Source: an uncultured Candidatus Puniceispirillum sp. (GTDB lineage Bacteria > Pseudomonadota > Alphaproteobacteria > Puniceispirillales > Puniceispirillaceae). From it: 64,000 bases of DNA. How positions within the stretch are numbered: the stretch's first letter is position 1; every line of letters begins with the position of its first letter. The DNA lies in the NCBI GenBank assembly GCA_905182545.1, contig CAJJBY010000006.1:62001-126000 (forward strand), read 5' to 3'. A model generated the notes under the pieces. The model worked only from the letters and a program-made list of their open reading frames with translations. It made no database searches and had not been told where the DNA came from. A program made the position numbers and the translations under genes. Of this stretch, positions 13,972-24,924 are shown one piece after another.

Positions 13972-14562
13972 ATGACAACACACGCCATCAGCCGGTTTCC
14001 GGTTCCGGATCTTGCGGCTTTGCCAGCCGATCTGCAAAAGCTATTTCATGATGTTTCGGAAAAGGCTGGCTTCGTACCAAATGTGTTTTGGGTGTTGGCG
14101 CATCGACCTGATGAATTGCGCGCGTTTTGGGCCTATCACGAGGCATTGATGCGGCGTGATTCCGGCCTCAGCAATGGCGAGCGCGAAATGATTGTTGTTG
14201 CCACCTCGGCAGAAAATAACTGTCTTTACTGTGTTGTGGCGCATGGTGCCATTCTGCGGATCTATGAAAAATCGGCAACCATTGCCGATGCCGTCGCGAC
14301 TAATTATAAAAAAGCCGATATTACCGACCGACAAAAGGCGATGCTGGATTTTGCCATCAAAACCTGCAACCGGTCACAGGATATAGGTGACGATGATTTC
14401 GCCATTCTTCACAAGCATGGCTTTAACGATGATGATATCTGGGATATTGGCGCCATTACCGGCCTATTTGCGCTGTCGAACCGGATGGCAAGCCTGACCT
14501 CGATGCGTCCAAATGCCGAATTTTACGCTCTTGGCCGCGATTTTCCGATTGCCGGATCATGA
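13972..14562 (+). CDS. Peroxidase-related / carboxymuconolactone decarboxylase (AhpD-like) family protein
   Basis: LSNGEREMIVVATSAENNCLYCVVAHGA matches the CMD/AhpD CxxxH-type active site. Confidence 0.88.
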   Translation: MTTHAISRFPVPDLAALPADLQKLFHDVSEKAGFVPNVFWVLAHRPDELRAFWAYHEALMRRDSGLSNGEREMIVVATSAENNCLYCVVAHGAILRIYEKSATIADAVATNYKKADITDRQKAMLDFAIKTCNRSQDIGDDDFAILHKHGFNDDDIWDIGAITGLFALSNRMASLTSMRPNAEFYALGRDFPIAGS

Positions 14563-14993
14563 TCATGGTGCATGCAGATCAGCGTATCAACCAATTGAAC
14601 AAGGCAGGCGGGTTCAATCATTTTAATGGGATTATGATTCTTGACTGGCAGGATGGTCTGGCATCGCTACAGGTTGATTTGACGCATGATCATTTAAACC
14701 CGCTTGGGCTTGTTCATGGCGGGCTTTATGCCAGCATGCTTGATGTGGCACTGGCAATGTCAGGCAGCTACCGGCCTGCACCTGAGGGGCTGTATCCGGG
14801 GCTGACCTTGTCTTTGACAACGCAATATATCGCGCCACTGCAGTTAGAAGATGGTTTTGCCATTGCTAAGGCCCGGCGGACAGGCGGCGGCAAGTCAGTG
14901 TTTTTTGCCGAGGGCGAGGTTCTGTCTCCCGATGGCAGGGTGATCGCGTCGGCAAGCGGTGTGTTCAAGCCCGGACGGCCGCTAAAAGGCTAG
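14559..14993 (+). CDS. PaaI-family hotdog thioesterase
   Basis: NPLGLVHGGLYASMLDVALAMS and SLTTQYIAPLQ hotdog motifs; overlaps the preceding CDS by 4 nt. Confidence 0.88.
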   Translation: MIMVHADQRINQLNKAGGFNHFNGIMILDWQDGLASLQVDLTHDHLNPLGLVHGGLYASMLDVALAMSGSYRPAPEGLYPGLTLSLTTQYIAPLQLEDGFAIAKARRTGGGKSVFFAEGEVLSPDGRVIASASGVFKPGRPLKG

Positions 14994-15166
14994 GTTATCA
15001 GGGCGCGATTAAGCTGCATTCGCAAAAGCGGCACCGGCCTGTCATTTGCATGGGAAAAAGACCTGTAAAAGCCCCTTGCATGCTGGCAAGGCTTGGATTA
15101 TGTTCGCGTCCAGTTTCGGGCCGGGTGTTCTTTGAGTTTCGGGGAAAGCTCGGGCGCGTTGCTGAT

Positions 15167-15244
15167 GGCGGGTGTAGCTCAGTTGGTTAGAGCGCCAGTT
15201 TGTGGTACTGGAGGTCGCCGGTTCAAAACCGGTCACTCGCCCCA
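15167..15244 (+). tRNA. tRNA-His (GTG)
   Basis: Cloverleaf with anticodon loop TTGTGGT, GGTTCAAAACC T-arm, 3' CCA encoded and paired G-1/C73. Confidence 0.96.
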
Positions 15245-15336
15245 TTTCTCCTGACAATTGATGGAGAAAACCGGCGTCTTTGGCCGCGCTGTCAAAGCGG
15301 ATGAAAGACGTTGTTTAAAGAAGCAGATGACGACGT

Positions 15337-15421
15337 GCGGGCGTGGCGGAATTGGTAGACGCGCTGGTTTTAGGTACCAGTGGCGAAAGTCGTGGGGGTT
15401 CGAGTCCCTCCGCCCGCACCA
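15337..15421 (+). tRNA. tRNA-Leu (TAG)
   Basis: GCGGGCG...CGCCCGCACCA acceptor, anticodon loop TTTAGGT, long variable arm. Confidence 0.95.
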
Positions 15422-15655
15422 TCTGACTGCAAAGATTTTTGCCGCATCTGCGGCACAGGTTCAAGTTGGCAGGGTAAAAGCCCATCGGGTGATGCCGTCT
15501 GTCCCAGCGTTTAGGTGAGGCCGGTTCGGGCAACAAATAGTTTGGCTCAGATCATTACAGATCAAACCGGTCTGGAAAAACCCGATATGGCTGTGCCGCC
15601 ATATCACAAATCGGCCGGATGACCGGTCATGGCAAGATAAAGGATAAATGGTTCG

Positions 15656-17130
15656 ATGAATGTGTCTGAGACCAAATCAGAAGGCTTGTTGCGTGAATAT
15701 CAAATCGTAATCACCGCAGCCGAGATTGACGCCGAAGTTTCCAAAAAGCTCGAAGAAATCGCGACAACGGTAAAAATGCCCGGCTTTCGTCCGGGCAAAG
15801 TGCCGATGTCGGTTGTGAAATCACGCTTTACCGATCAGGTTCGCGGCGATGCCATCAAGGCGGCGCTTGATGAAGGCGCGCGTCAAGCAATCGAAGGTAA
15901 TGATCTTCGTCTTGCAAGTCAGCCACAGGTTGATATTAAATCTTTTGAAGAAGGCAAAGATCTCGAAGCATCGCTTGCTTGTGAAGTCATGCCAGCAATC
16001 ACGCTTCCTGATCTTGGCAAAGTTAGTGTTGATCGTCCAAAAATTAACAGCGATCCAAAAGAAGTTGAAGAAACTTTGGGGCGCATTGCCGATGAAAACC
16101 GGCCAACAGCCCCAATTGCCAAGGCGCGCGCTGCCAAATTAGGCGATGTTGCGATGATTGATTTCATTGGTCGCATCGACGGCGAGGCTTTTGAAGGCGG
16201 TACTGCCGAAGGCCATTCGCTTGAGCTTGGTTCAAACAGCTTTATCCCGGGTTTTGAAGAGGGTCTTGTTGGCGCAAAGCCGGGTACAACAATCGATGTG
16301 CCGGTAACCTTCCCTGAAGATTATCAAGCCGCCCATCTGGCTGGTAAATTGGCCGTTTTCGAAGTTAAAGTGAATGAACTTCATGAAAAAGCTGATGCCA
16401 GCATTGATGATGAATTGGCAACACGTCTTGGGTTTGAAAATCTTGACGGTCTGAAAGGCGCGATTGCCGAGCAGATCAATGGTCAGCATCAAACAGCCTT
16501 GCGTCAATTGACCAAGAAAAATGTCCTTGATGCCCTTGCTGAAGGCGATGCTTTTGACGTGCCGCCATCATTGTTCAAGCAGGAATATGAGTCAGTTGCC
16601 CGGGCGATGAATCCGAAAGCGGTTGAACAGGATCACGATCATGACCTCGACCACGACCATGATCACGACAATCCTGCTGCCGATGAAGGCATGGATGATG
16701 ATGCCAAAGCTGAAGCTGAGTCAGTTGCCACACGCCGCGTCCGGCTTGGCCTGCTGGTCACCGAGATTGGCCGTGAAAACAATATTGAAGTGACCGAAGA
16801 AGATACACGCCGTGCGGTATTTGAAGAAGCACGCCGTTATCCGGGTCAAGAACAGATGGTGCTGGAATATTTCCAGAAAAACCCGCAAGCGATGCAGCAG
16901 ATTGCTGGCCCGATCTTTGAAGATAAGGTCATTGATTTCATTCTTGAAATGGCCAAGGTAACTGATGTCACAATCGACACGGATACGCTGTATAATGCAC
17001 CAGAAGAGGCAGCGCCAGCCAAGAAAGCCGCGGCGAAAAAGCCCGCTGCAAAGAAGCCGGCAAAAAGCCTGCGGCGAAAAAGCCCGCTGCAAAGAAGGCT
17101 GCGGCGAAAAAGCCAGCTGCAAAGAAATAA
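15656..17130 (+). CDS. tig: Trigger factor with His/Asp-rich insert and Lys/Ala/Pro-rich C-terminal tail; frameshift near 17060
   Basis: MNVSETKSEGLLREYQIVITAAEID, MPGFRPGKVP, VAMIDFIGRIDGEAFEGG. The tail in the alternate frame reads KKPAAKKPAAKKAAAKKPAAKK* ending at 17130. Confidence 0.95.
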
Positions 17131-17162
17131 ACAGCCAAACTGGCTGATAAACAGGCGAAAGG

Positions 17163-17190
17163 GGCAGGCATTCATATCCAGCCTGCCTTT
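17163..17190 (+). terminator. Hairpin terminator downstream of tig
   Basis: GGCAGGC...GCCTGCC followed by TTT. Confidence 0.65.
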
Positions 17191-17204
17191 TACCGGAATA
17201 ATAA

Positions 17205-17231
17205 GGGCTGCCAGATTTGGCGGCCCTTTTT
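17205..17231 (+). terminator. Second hairpin terminator downstream of tig
   Basis: GGGCTGCCAGATTTGGCGGCCCTTTTTG hairpin plus T tract. Confidence 0.75.
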
Positions 17232-17417
17232 GTTAGCCGTGTTTTTTGGCCCGTGTCTTTTTCAGCCGCACCTTGTAGGCAAGGTTTTGGCCGAGGCGGC
17301 TTTGATAGGATGGGCGGTTCTATATGGCCTAGCCAGGCCCGATTCCTTGGATTGATTGGTGTTCTTGCCGGTTTTTTTGAAAATCGGGGAAAACCGGCAA
17401 GGTTTCTTGATCTTTTG

Positions 17418-17445
17418 CTTGAACCGTTTTTGCCGATGCCCATAT
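17418..17445 (+). promoter_or_regulatory. Putative heat-shock (RpoH/sigma-32-type) promoter upstream of clpP
   Basis: CTTGAA-N14-GCCCATAT resembles CTTGAAA-N(11-16)-CCCCATNT. Confidence 0.5.
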
Positions 17446-17577
17446 AGTAGTACGCGGATTGCCGATCATGGTATGGGTCTGATTGCAGGCTTAAAGCTGC
17501 TGTTTTTGGTAAATGCGTGGTTTAGAGTGAGATGGGCTGCGCATTGCGGTCTTGCGAGATGTCCTAGGAGACAGTGA

Positions 17578-18243
17578 ATGAGCCAAAATACCGGAAATTT
17601 TCCTTTTAGCGTGCAAGACCGGATTCATGATCCAATTCAGGCAAATCTGGTGCCGATGGTGGTCGAGCAAACTAACCGCGGCGAACGCGCCTATGATATT
17701 TTTTCGCGGCTGCTGAAAGAACGAATTATTTTCCTGAATGGGCCGATTGATGATGGTGTTGCGTCGCTTGTTTGTTCACAATTGCTGTTTCTGGAATCGG
17801 AAAACCCGACCAAAGATATTTCAATGTATATCAATTCACCCGGTGGCATTGTGACCTCTGGTTTAGCGATTTATGACACGATGGAATATATTCGACCCGA
17901 TGTATCGACCGTTTGCATGGGGCAAGCCGCCTCAATGGGATCGCTTTTGCTGACCGCAGGTGCCGCTGCCAAGCGTTTCAGCCTGCCAAATGCCCGCATC
18001 ATGACTCATCAGCCATCTGGCGGATTTCAAGGCCAAGCAACCGATATCGAAATACATGCCAAGGAAATTCTAGATTTACGCCAGCGTTTGAACGGCATTT
18101 ACGAGAAACATTCGGGCAAAACAATCAAACAAATTGAAAAAATCATGGATCGCGACACCTTTATGACAGCCGAAGATGCGAAAAATTTTGGCCTGATTGA
18201 TGAGGTGGTTGAAAAGCGCCCAGTCCCAAAGACCGAAAGCTAA
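17578..18243 (+). CDS. clpP: ATP-dependent Clp protease proteolytic subunit
   Basis: [14 protein letters not shown] and [20 protein letters not shown]. Confidence 0.97.
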   Translation: MSQNTGNFPFSVQDRIHDPIQANLVPMVVEQTNRGERAYDIFSRLLKERIIFLNGPIDDGVASLVCSQLLFLESENPTKDISMYINSPGGIVTSGLAIYDTMEYIRPDVSTVCMGQAASMGSLLLTAGAAAKRFSLPNARIMTHQPSGGFQGQATDIEIHAKEILDLRQRLNGIYEKHSGKTIKQIEKIMDRDTFMTAEDAKNFGLIDEVVEKRPVPKTES

Positions 18244-18396
18244 AGCCAAGCTAGTGCCAGATGTTGGATCTCTCGATTTTGACTTTGGCACAGATTTTGT
18301 TTGTAAGTAACTATGGACGCGCTCTAGAATAGGGTTGCAATTTACCGACTGGTCGGCACCAAGGCCGCCCAAACGATCAAGCGCAGGAGCCGTAAA

Positions 18397-19659
18397 ATGG
18401 CAAAAAAAGATGATGCTGATAAGGGAACTTTGTTCTGCTCTTTTTGTGGAAAGAGTCAGCATGAAGTGCGCAAGCTCATTGCAGGCCCGACGGTCTTTAT
18501 CTGCGATGAATGTGTTGAACTATGCATGGATATTATCCGCGAAGAGCATAAAACGCAGCTATCAAAAAGCCATGATGGTGTGCCAACACCAGCCGATATC
18601 AAAAATGTTCTTGATGAATATGTGATCGGTCAGGCACGGGCAAAACGGGTTTTGTCGGTCGCTGTCCATAATCATTACAAGCGTCTGGCAAATGCTGGCC
18701 GTACGGGTGATGTGGAAATTTCAAAATCGAACATTCTTCTTGTTGGCCCTACCGGTTGTGGCAAAACGCTGCTGGCGCAAACGCTGGCGCGGATGCTTGA
18801 TGTGCCGTTCACCATGGCCGATGCCACCACTTTGACCGAGGCTGGTTATGTCGGCGAAGATGTTGAAAATATCATCCTGAAATTGTTGCAGGCCGCAGAT
18901 TATAATGTTGAGCGTGCGCAACGCGGCATTGTTTATATTGACGAGGTCGACAAGATTTCCCGCAAATCTGATAATCCGTCAATTACCCGCGATGTATCGG
19001 GCGAGGGCGTGCAGCAGGCTTTGTTGAAGATCATGGAAGGCACGGTTGCGTCAGTACCACCACAAGGCGGGCGCAAGCATCCCCAGCAGGAATTTTTACA
19101 GGTTGATACAACCAATATCCTGTTTATCTGTGGGGGAGCATTTGCCGGTCTCGACAAGCTGATCGCTGGGCGCCATACGGGTGCTGGCATTGGTTTTGGT
19201 GCTGATGTCCGCGATCCAGATGACCGCAAAATTGGTGAACTTCTTGCCGAACTTGAGCCGGAAGATTTGATCAAATTTGGTTTGATCCCTGAATTTGTTG
19301 GCCGTCTGCCAGTTGTGGCGACGCTTGAAGACCTTGACGAAGAGGCGTTGATCCGGATTTTGACCGAGCCAAAAAATGCGCTCTTGAAACAATATCAAAA
19401 GCTGTTTGAAATGGATGACGTCAATCTTGAATTCCGTGATGACGCCCTCAGAGCCGTTGCCAAAAAGGCGATTGAGCGCAAAACAGGCGCGCGTGGTCTG
19501 CGGTCAATCATGGAAAATATCCTGATGGAGCCAATGTTTGATATTCCAACGACTGGTGATATCGAAGAGGTGGTGATCAATGGTGACGTGGTCGATAATG
19601 GCGCCGCACCGCTGGTTGTTCATGCCAAACGGACGCAAGGGGCAGAACAGGGCGCATAA
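18397..19659 (+). CDS. clpX: ATP-dependent Clp protease ATP-binding subunit ClpX
   Basis: N-term zinc finger ([11 protein letters not shown]...CDECVELC), [23 protein letters not shown]. Confidence 0.98.
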   Translation: MAKKDDADKGTLFCSFCGKSQHEVRKLIAGPTVFICDECVELCMDIIREEHKTQLSKSHDGVPTPADIKNVLDEYVIGQARAKRVLSVAVHNHYKRLANAGRTGDVEISKSNILLVGPTGCGKTLLAQTLARMLDVPFTMADATTLTEAGYVGEDVENIILKLLQAADYNVERAQRGIVYIDEVDKISRKSDNPSITRDVSGEGVQQALLKIMEGTVASVPPQGGRKHPQQEFLQVDTTNILFICGGAFAGLDKLIAGRHTGAGIGFGADVRDPDDRKIGELLAELEPEDLIKFGLIPEFVGRLPVVATLEDLDEEALIRILTEPKNALLKQYQKLFEMDDVNLEFRDDALRAVAKKAIERKTGARGLRSIMENILMEPMFDIPTTGDIEEVVINGDVVDNGAAPLVVHAKRTQGAEQGA

Positions 19660-19688
19660 TTGCCTTGTTGGTTTGTGCGTTTGGGCAG

Positions 19689-19717
19689 TTGAAAGCTGAT
19701 CGTATAACCCCCATATC
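19689..19717 (+). promoter_or_regulatory. Putative heat-shock (RpoH/sigma-32-type) promoter upstream of lon
   Basis: TTGAAA (19689-19694)-N14-CCCCATAT (19709-). Confidence 0.6.
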
Positions 19718-19766
19718 ATGCATATGCGGCTGATCGCGCCGTAATTCCTATTTGTCTAGTTAAGGG

Positions 19767-22190
19767 TTGTTTCCAATGCCTGTTTCGTCTGTAACCGCGC
19801 TTCCTGTTCTTCCGCTTCGCGATATTGTGGTGTTTCCGCATATGATCGTGCCGCTTTTTGTCGGCCGCGAAAAATCGATCAAGGCGCTTGAGGCTGTTAT
19901 GGCTGAAGACAAGCAGATCATCCTTGCAACCCAAACCGAAGCTGGCATTGAAGATCCTGATGGTGATGGTCTTTATACTACCGGTACTGTTGGTTCGATT
20001 TTGCAGCTATTGAAACTGCCCGATGGTGCGGTAAAGGTGCTTGTTGAAGGCGGTGAGCGTTTGCGTTTGCGCCTTGATACATTGACAGATGACAATGGCT
20101 ATTTGTTTGTTGAGGCCGAGCCGGCTGAACAAACGGGTGATCGCGGCGCTGATACAGCCGCGCTGAGCCGCGGAACAGTTCAGCAGTTTGGGCAATATAT
20201 CAAGCTGAACAAAAAGATCGCGTCAGAGGTTTTGAGTGCGGTTGAGCAGGTCGATGAAGCTGATAAAATTGCCGATATGATTGCCTCGCATCTGGCTGTG
20301 AAGATCGCCGAAAAGCAGGATTTGCTTGAAACGCTTGATGTGCATGAGCGTCTTGAAAAGATTTTGGGCGTGATGGAAGGCGAAATTGGCGCGCTTCAGG
20401 TCGAAAAAAGAGTGCGCAACCGCGTCAAGCGGCAGATGGAAAAGACCCAGCGCGAATATTATTTGAATGAACAGATGAAGGCCATCCAGAAAGAGCTTGG
20501 TGAAGGCGAGGATGGCATGAATGAGCTTGATGAGATCGAAGCCCAGCTTAATGACATGAAACTGCCAAAGCTGGTTCGCGAAAAAGCCGCTGCCGAGTTG
20601 AAAAAACTGCGCAATATGGGGCCAATGAGCGCCGAAGCAACCGTTGTTCGGAACTATCTTGACTGGATTGTTGCGCTGCCGTGGAAAAAGGCCAGCCGCC
20701 TGAAAAAAGACATTGTTGCGGCACGTGCGGTCCTTGATGCCGACCACTATGGTCTTGATAAAGTGAAAGACCGCATCGTTGAGTTTCTGGCTGTTCAGCA
20801 GCGAACCAAAGCTATGCGCGGGCCTATTCTTTGTCTTGTTGGCCCGCCAGGTGTTGGTAAAACATCTCTTGGCAAGTCAATTGCCAAAGCAACCGGCCGT
20901 CAATATGTGCGTATGGCACTTGGCGGCGTTCGTGATGAAGCCGAAATTCGCGGCCATCGCCGTACCTATATCGGGTCAATGCCCGGCAAGGTGCTGCAAG
21001 GCATGAAAAAAGCTGGAATGAATAACCCGTTATTCCTTCTTGATGAGGTTGACAAGCTTGGCGCTGATTGGCGCGGTGATCCAACGTCGGCTCTTCTCGA
21101 AGTGCTTGATCCAGCGCAGAATAACGCGTTTCAGGATCATTATATGGAAGTCGATTTTGACCTATCGAATGTGATGTTTGTCACAACCGCCAATACATTG
21201 AATATGCCGCAGCCTTTGATGGACCGGATGGAAATTATCCGTCTGTCTGGCTACACGGAAGATGAAAAGCTGGAAATTGCCAAACGTCATCTGATGAAAA
21301 AGCAGCTTGATGATCATGGCTTGAAAGATGGCGAATTAACCATTACTGATGATGCGGTTCGTTCGATCATCCGGCTTTATACGCGTGAAGCTGGGGTTCG
21401 TAATCTTGAGCGCGAAATTGCAAAGATTGCCCGGAAAACCGTAACGGCGATCGTATCTGGCAAAGTGGCATCAGTTAAGGTCACACCCGATAATATTGAA
21501 GATTATCTTGGCGTTATCCGGTTCCGCTTTGGTGAAATGGAAGATCATGACCAGATTGGTGTTAGCACAGGGCTTGCATGGACCGAAGTTGGCGGTGAAT
21601 TGCTGAATATCGAAGCGGTGAAGGTGCCTGGCAAAGGCAAGGTCAGCGCGACTGGCAAGCTTGGCGATGTGATGAAAGAATCAATTCAAGCTGCTGAATT
21701 CTTTATCAAGTCGCGTGCACAAATCTATGGCATTGATCTGGCCGATCTTGCCAAACATGATGTTCATGTTCATGTCCCTGAGGGCGCAACGCCAAAAGAC
21801 GGCCCATCTGCGGGTGTGGCAATGGCAACATCAATCATTTCCGCCATTACTGGAATTGCCATTCGTCGTGATGTGGCAATGACTGGCGAGATCACGCTTC
21901 GTGGCCGTGTTTTGCCGATTGGCGGGTTAAAGGAAAAGCTGCTTGCGGCGCAACGCGGCGGGTTGAAAACCGTTCTGATTCCAAAGGAAAACGAAAAAGA
22001 TCTTGCTGATATCCCGGACAATGTAAAATGCGCGCTGGAAATCGTGCCTGTGGCCATGGTTGATGAGGCTTTGTCGGCGGCTTTGGTGCGTGAACCGGTT
22101 CCTGCCGCGCTTGAGCCAACAGGCGATGATGGTGCTGCGGTTTCAGTTGGTGAAAAAACCCAGAACAACAGTGATATTGTCGCGCATTAA
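19767..22190 (+). CDS. lon: Endopeptidase La (Lon protease)
   Basis: LPLRDIVVFPHMIVPLFVGR, GPPGVGKTSLGKSIA, HVHVPEGATPKDGPSAGVAM (catalytic Ser). Confidence 0.98.
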   Translation: MFPMPVSSVTALPVLPLRDIVVFPHMIVPLFVGREKSIKALEAVMAEDKQIILATQTEAGIEDPDGDGLYTTGTVGSILQLLKLPDGAVKVLVEGGERLRLRLDTLTDDNGYLFVEAEPAEQTGDRGADTAALSRGTVQQFGQYIKLNKKIASEVLSAVEQVDEADKIADMIASHLAVKIAEKQDLLETLDVHERLEKILGVMEGEIGALQVEKRVRNRVKRQMEKTQREYYLNEQMKAIQKELGEGEDGMNELDEIEAQLNDMKLPKLVREKAAAELKKLRNMGPMSAEATVVRNYLDWIVALPWKKASRLKKDIVAARAVLDADHYGLDKVKDRIVEFLAVQQRTKAMRGPILCLVGPPGVGKTSLGKSIAKATGRQYVRMALGGVRDEAEIRGHRRTYIGSMPGKVLQGMKKAGMNNPLFLLDEVDKLGADWRGDPTSALLEVLDPAQNNAFQDHYMEVDFDLSNVMFVTTANTLNMPQPLMDRMEIIRLSGYTEDEKLEIAKRHLMKKQLDDHGLKDGELTITDDAVRSIIRLYTREAGVRNLEREIAKIARKTVTAIVSGKVASVKVTPDNIEDYLGVIRFRFGEMEDHDQIGVSTGLAWTEVGGELLNIEAVKVPGKGKVSATGKLGDVMKESIQAAEFFIKSRAQIYGIDLADLAKHDVHVHVPEGATPKDGPSAGVAMATSIISAITGIAIRRDVAMTGEITLRGRVLPIGGLKEKLLAAQRGGLKTVLIPKENEKDLADIPDNVKCALEIVPVAMVDEALSAALVREPVPAALEPTGDDGAAVSVGEKTQNNSDIVAH

Positions 22191-22329
22191 CCCTTTCGTA
22201 GTATTTTGTGATTTAAACTGTTCTTTTTTGGCGGTTTTCTTCAGAAAATACTTTGCTAGTAATGGAAAAGGGGTGTAAATTCTTATTAATATTTATGTTT
22301 TAAACGAAACCTACAAACAGGGGGTTCCT

Positions 22330-22605
22330 ATGAATAAGAATGATCTCGTTTCTGCAGTTGCTGATGCTGCTGGTCTGACAAAGGCCGATGCTGGTCGTGC
22401 CGTTGATGGTGTTTTTGACAGCATTGCAGGTGCGTTGAAGTCAGGTGGCGATGTGCGTATTGTTGGGTTTGGTACATTTTCTGTTGCAAGCCGCGCAGCA
22501 ACAACTGGCCGCAATCCAAGAACCGGTGAAACGATCCAGATCAAGGCATCAAAGCAGCCTAAGTTTAAAGCTGGCGCTCCTTTGAAAGATGCAGTGAATA
22601 GCTAA
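22330..22605 (+). CDS. hup: HU family DNA-binding protein
   Basis: MNKNDLVSAVADAAGLTKADA... GFGTFSVASRAATTGRNPRTGETIQI. Confidence 0.95.
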   Translation: MNKNDLVSAVADAAGLTKADAGRAVDGVFDSIAGALKSGGDVRIVGFGTFSVASRAATTGRNPRTGETIQIKASKQPKFKAGAPLKDAVNS

Positions 22606-22693
22606 TTTTAGTCTATCTTTTTTAACGCCGGCTCGATATAAGGGTCGGCGTTATCTATTGTCACTTAGGTGAACAATATCGCTGGAATGAATG

Positions 22694-22769
22694 GGGTGGT
22701 TAGCTCAGCTGGGAGAGCAACTCGTTTACACCGAGTAGGTCGGGGGTTCGAACCCCTCACCACCCACCA
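22694..22769 (+). tRNA. tRNA-Val (TAC)
   Basis: GGGTGGT...ACCACCCACCA acceptor, anticodon loop TTTACAC, CCA encoded. Confidence 0.96.
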
Positions 22770-22978
22770 TTCCCGCATGTTTTCCCAAAATATATTTGAT
22801 GTGCAAAAGGCGATGCTTGTTGCTGGGCGCTGTTTATGCTGCTTTGGTGTTATGCTAGTTTGGCGCAATGGCGAGACAGGATCAATTTTTTTGAATTCTT
22901 GCCCGATTAAACGCATTTTTTGGGTTGTCCGATGGAAAAACCATGCTACAACCGCACATCAACAAGCCTTGGTTTTAA

Positions 22979-23055
<77 letters not shown>

Positions 23056-23382
23056 TTACTTTCCAAAACATCATATATCGCGGCGAACGGCAAAATCTGC
23101 CGTTCAGTTTAGGTTGTTTAAGGCGTCAACAAGATAGCCCCTAATGTTTGCGGCCGAATCATGGGCTTTGTCAGAAGAGCCGTTTGTGGCTTGTGATTAA
23201 CATCTGACGGTCAATCGAAAGCTTTGTTTCTGTTGCTGATCGAGTCAGCCTGTATCAATCCATTGGCAATTTGGTCGGTCTGATGCAAAACTGCCTATCG
23301 CTGGTTTGGTGCAGAACCGGTTATTGTAAAACTGGTCGCTGGGGAATAGGGACAAAGCAGGGTGCATGGCAAATCAGGAAAT

Positions 23383-24255
23383 ATGGCAAAGCTAGTTTTA
23401 CTTGGCACTAAAGGCGGCCCGTCACTTCGCGGCGAGGGTGCGTCTTTTTTGCCAACATCGTCGCATCTGGCAATCGCCGGACGGTCGATCATCATTGATT
23501 GCGGCCTTGGCGTTACCGCCAGCATGGTTAAAGCAGGCTATCCATTGACCGGCCTGACCGATATTTTCATCACCCATTGCCATTCGGATCATATTCTTGA
23601 ATTTGGCGCGTTGCTTCATACCGCATGGACTGCTGGTCTTGATCGGCCAGTTTCGGTGTTCGGCCCGCCTGAAATTGTCGCTATCTGGCGCCAATTTTGC
23701 AGAATGATGCGGTTTGACATCACCATCCGAATGGCGGATGAGGGGCGTGTGCCATTTGCCAAAATGGCGCAGATCAACATCATCGATGCGAAAACGCCCG
23801 ATCCAATTCGGCTTGTTGATGAAAATGACCTAACTGTATCGGCCATGCGTAATGATCATCCGCCAGTTGTTGATTCCTATGCTTTACGCTTTGATGAAGA
23901 TGGTAAATCAATCACATTTTCCGGCGATACCCGTTATTTGCCGTCTTTAGCCGGCTTTGCCAAGAATAGTGATGTTTTGGTTCATGAGGCGATGCTGGCA
24001 AAAGGGCTTGATCATGTGCTGGCGAATACCAAAACTGGCGATGACCGGCTTAAAAACCACCTTCTTGCGGCGCATAGCTTTGCTGAACAGGCAGGGCAAA
24101 TTGCTGCTGCTGCCAATGTTGGGCATCTGGTGTTAAATCACCTGATTCCACCTGAGCGCGATATTTGCAATGATGCCGATTGGCAGGCAGAAACCGGCCG
24201 CAGCTTTGACGGGCGCTGTTCAGTTGGGCATGACGGTATGGCGATCGAATTCTAA
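23383..24255 (+). CDS. MBL-fold metallohydrolase (RNase Z/arylsulfatase-like)
   Basis: FITHCHSDHILEFGALLHTAW, FSGDTRYLPSL, LVLNHLIPP. Confidence 0.85.
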   Translation: MAKLVLLGTKGGPSLRGEGASFLPTSSHLAIAGRSIIIDCGLGVTASMVKAGYPLTGLTDIFITHCHSDHILEFGALLHTAWTAGLDRPVSVFGPPEIVAIWRQFCRMMRFDITIRMADEGRVPFAKMAQINIIDAKTPDPIRLVDENDLTVSAMRNDHPPVVDSYALRFDEDGKSITFSGDTRYLPSLAGFAKNSDVLVHEAMLAKGLDHVLANTKTGDDRLKNHLLAAHSFAEQAGQIAAAANVGHLVLNHLIPPERDICNDADWQAETGRSFDGRCSVGHDGMAIEF

Positions 24256-24264
24256 CGGGCTAGA

Positions 24265-24924
24265 TCAGGTTTTTCGGGTAATCACAAAACTGACGTCACC
24301 CGAAACATATTTTGTTGATTGCGCGTGGGTTGGGCCAATCGCGGCTTCGGCGCGGCGGATAAAGGCTGCACGATCCGCATAAAATATCTGGCTTTCGATC
24401 TTGGCCTTTGGCGCACATAAAAGATTTAGCACCAGCCCATAACGCGCCCGTGCCATGCAGCAGTCAAGACAGGCAAAGATATAATCCATCCATAGGTCAG
24501 GATCATCACTATGGGTAAGGTTGAACGTGCCGGAAAACAAACAAAAATCAACCAGTTTTGGCGGTGCATTGCCGATTGTGAAAAGCGCATTTTCGGCAGG
24601 AAATGTTTGGTGGCAGGCGGCGATCATTGCCCGATTGATATCAACCCCGTGATAGATCGTTTGGGCATAGGCTGGCGTCTTGTTGATAAATGCTAGCATG
24701 GCACCATATCCGCAGCCAATATCGGCAATTGTGACTGGCTTTTGCGGTGCTAATTGATGCACAAGCGATAGCAAAGCGTCAAAACGCGCAATCTGGCTTG
24801 TTTGTGAACGCCAGAAAACGCCTTGGGCGGTTCTGCCCCGATTGGCAAGCCGGTTACGATAGGTTCGGTTGAGCTGGCGTTCATGGCTGGCATAGATGAA
24901 ACGGCGAAGCAAAGCTGTCTCCAA
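24265..24924 (-). CDS. Class I SAM-dependent methyltransferase
   Basis: ADIGCGYGAMLAFI SAM-binding motif I, GVDINRAMIAAC. Confidence 0.8.
   Translation of the reverse strand: METALLRRFIYASHERQLNRTYRNRLANRGRTAQGVFWRSQTSQIARFDALLSLVHQLAPQKPVTIADIGCGYGAMLAFINKTPAYAQTIYHGVDINRAMIAACHQTFPAENALFTIGNAPPKLVDFCLFSGTFNLTHSDDPDLWMDYIFACLDCCMARARYGLVLNLLCAPKAKIESQIFYADRAAFIRRAEAAIGPTHAQSTKYVSGDVSFVITRKT

Noticed and set aside
15042-15536. Short ORFs overlapping tRNA-His and tRNA-Leu (15042-15257, 15258-15518, 15315-15536)
   Set aside because: They span structural tRNA genes; typical spurious tRNA-derived ORFs.
16721-17443. 240-aa minus-strand ORF opposite the tig 3' end
   Set aside because: Antisense of the low-complexity KKPAAKK tail and terminators; compositionally biased.
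22624-22652. AACGCCG...CGGCGTT hairpin after hup as a terminator
   Set aside because: The T tract precedes rather than follows the hairpin on the + strand; a canonical terminator is not supported.
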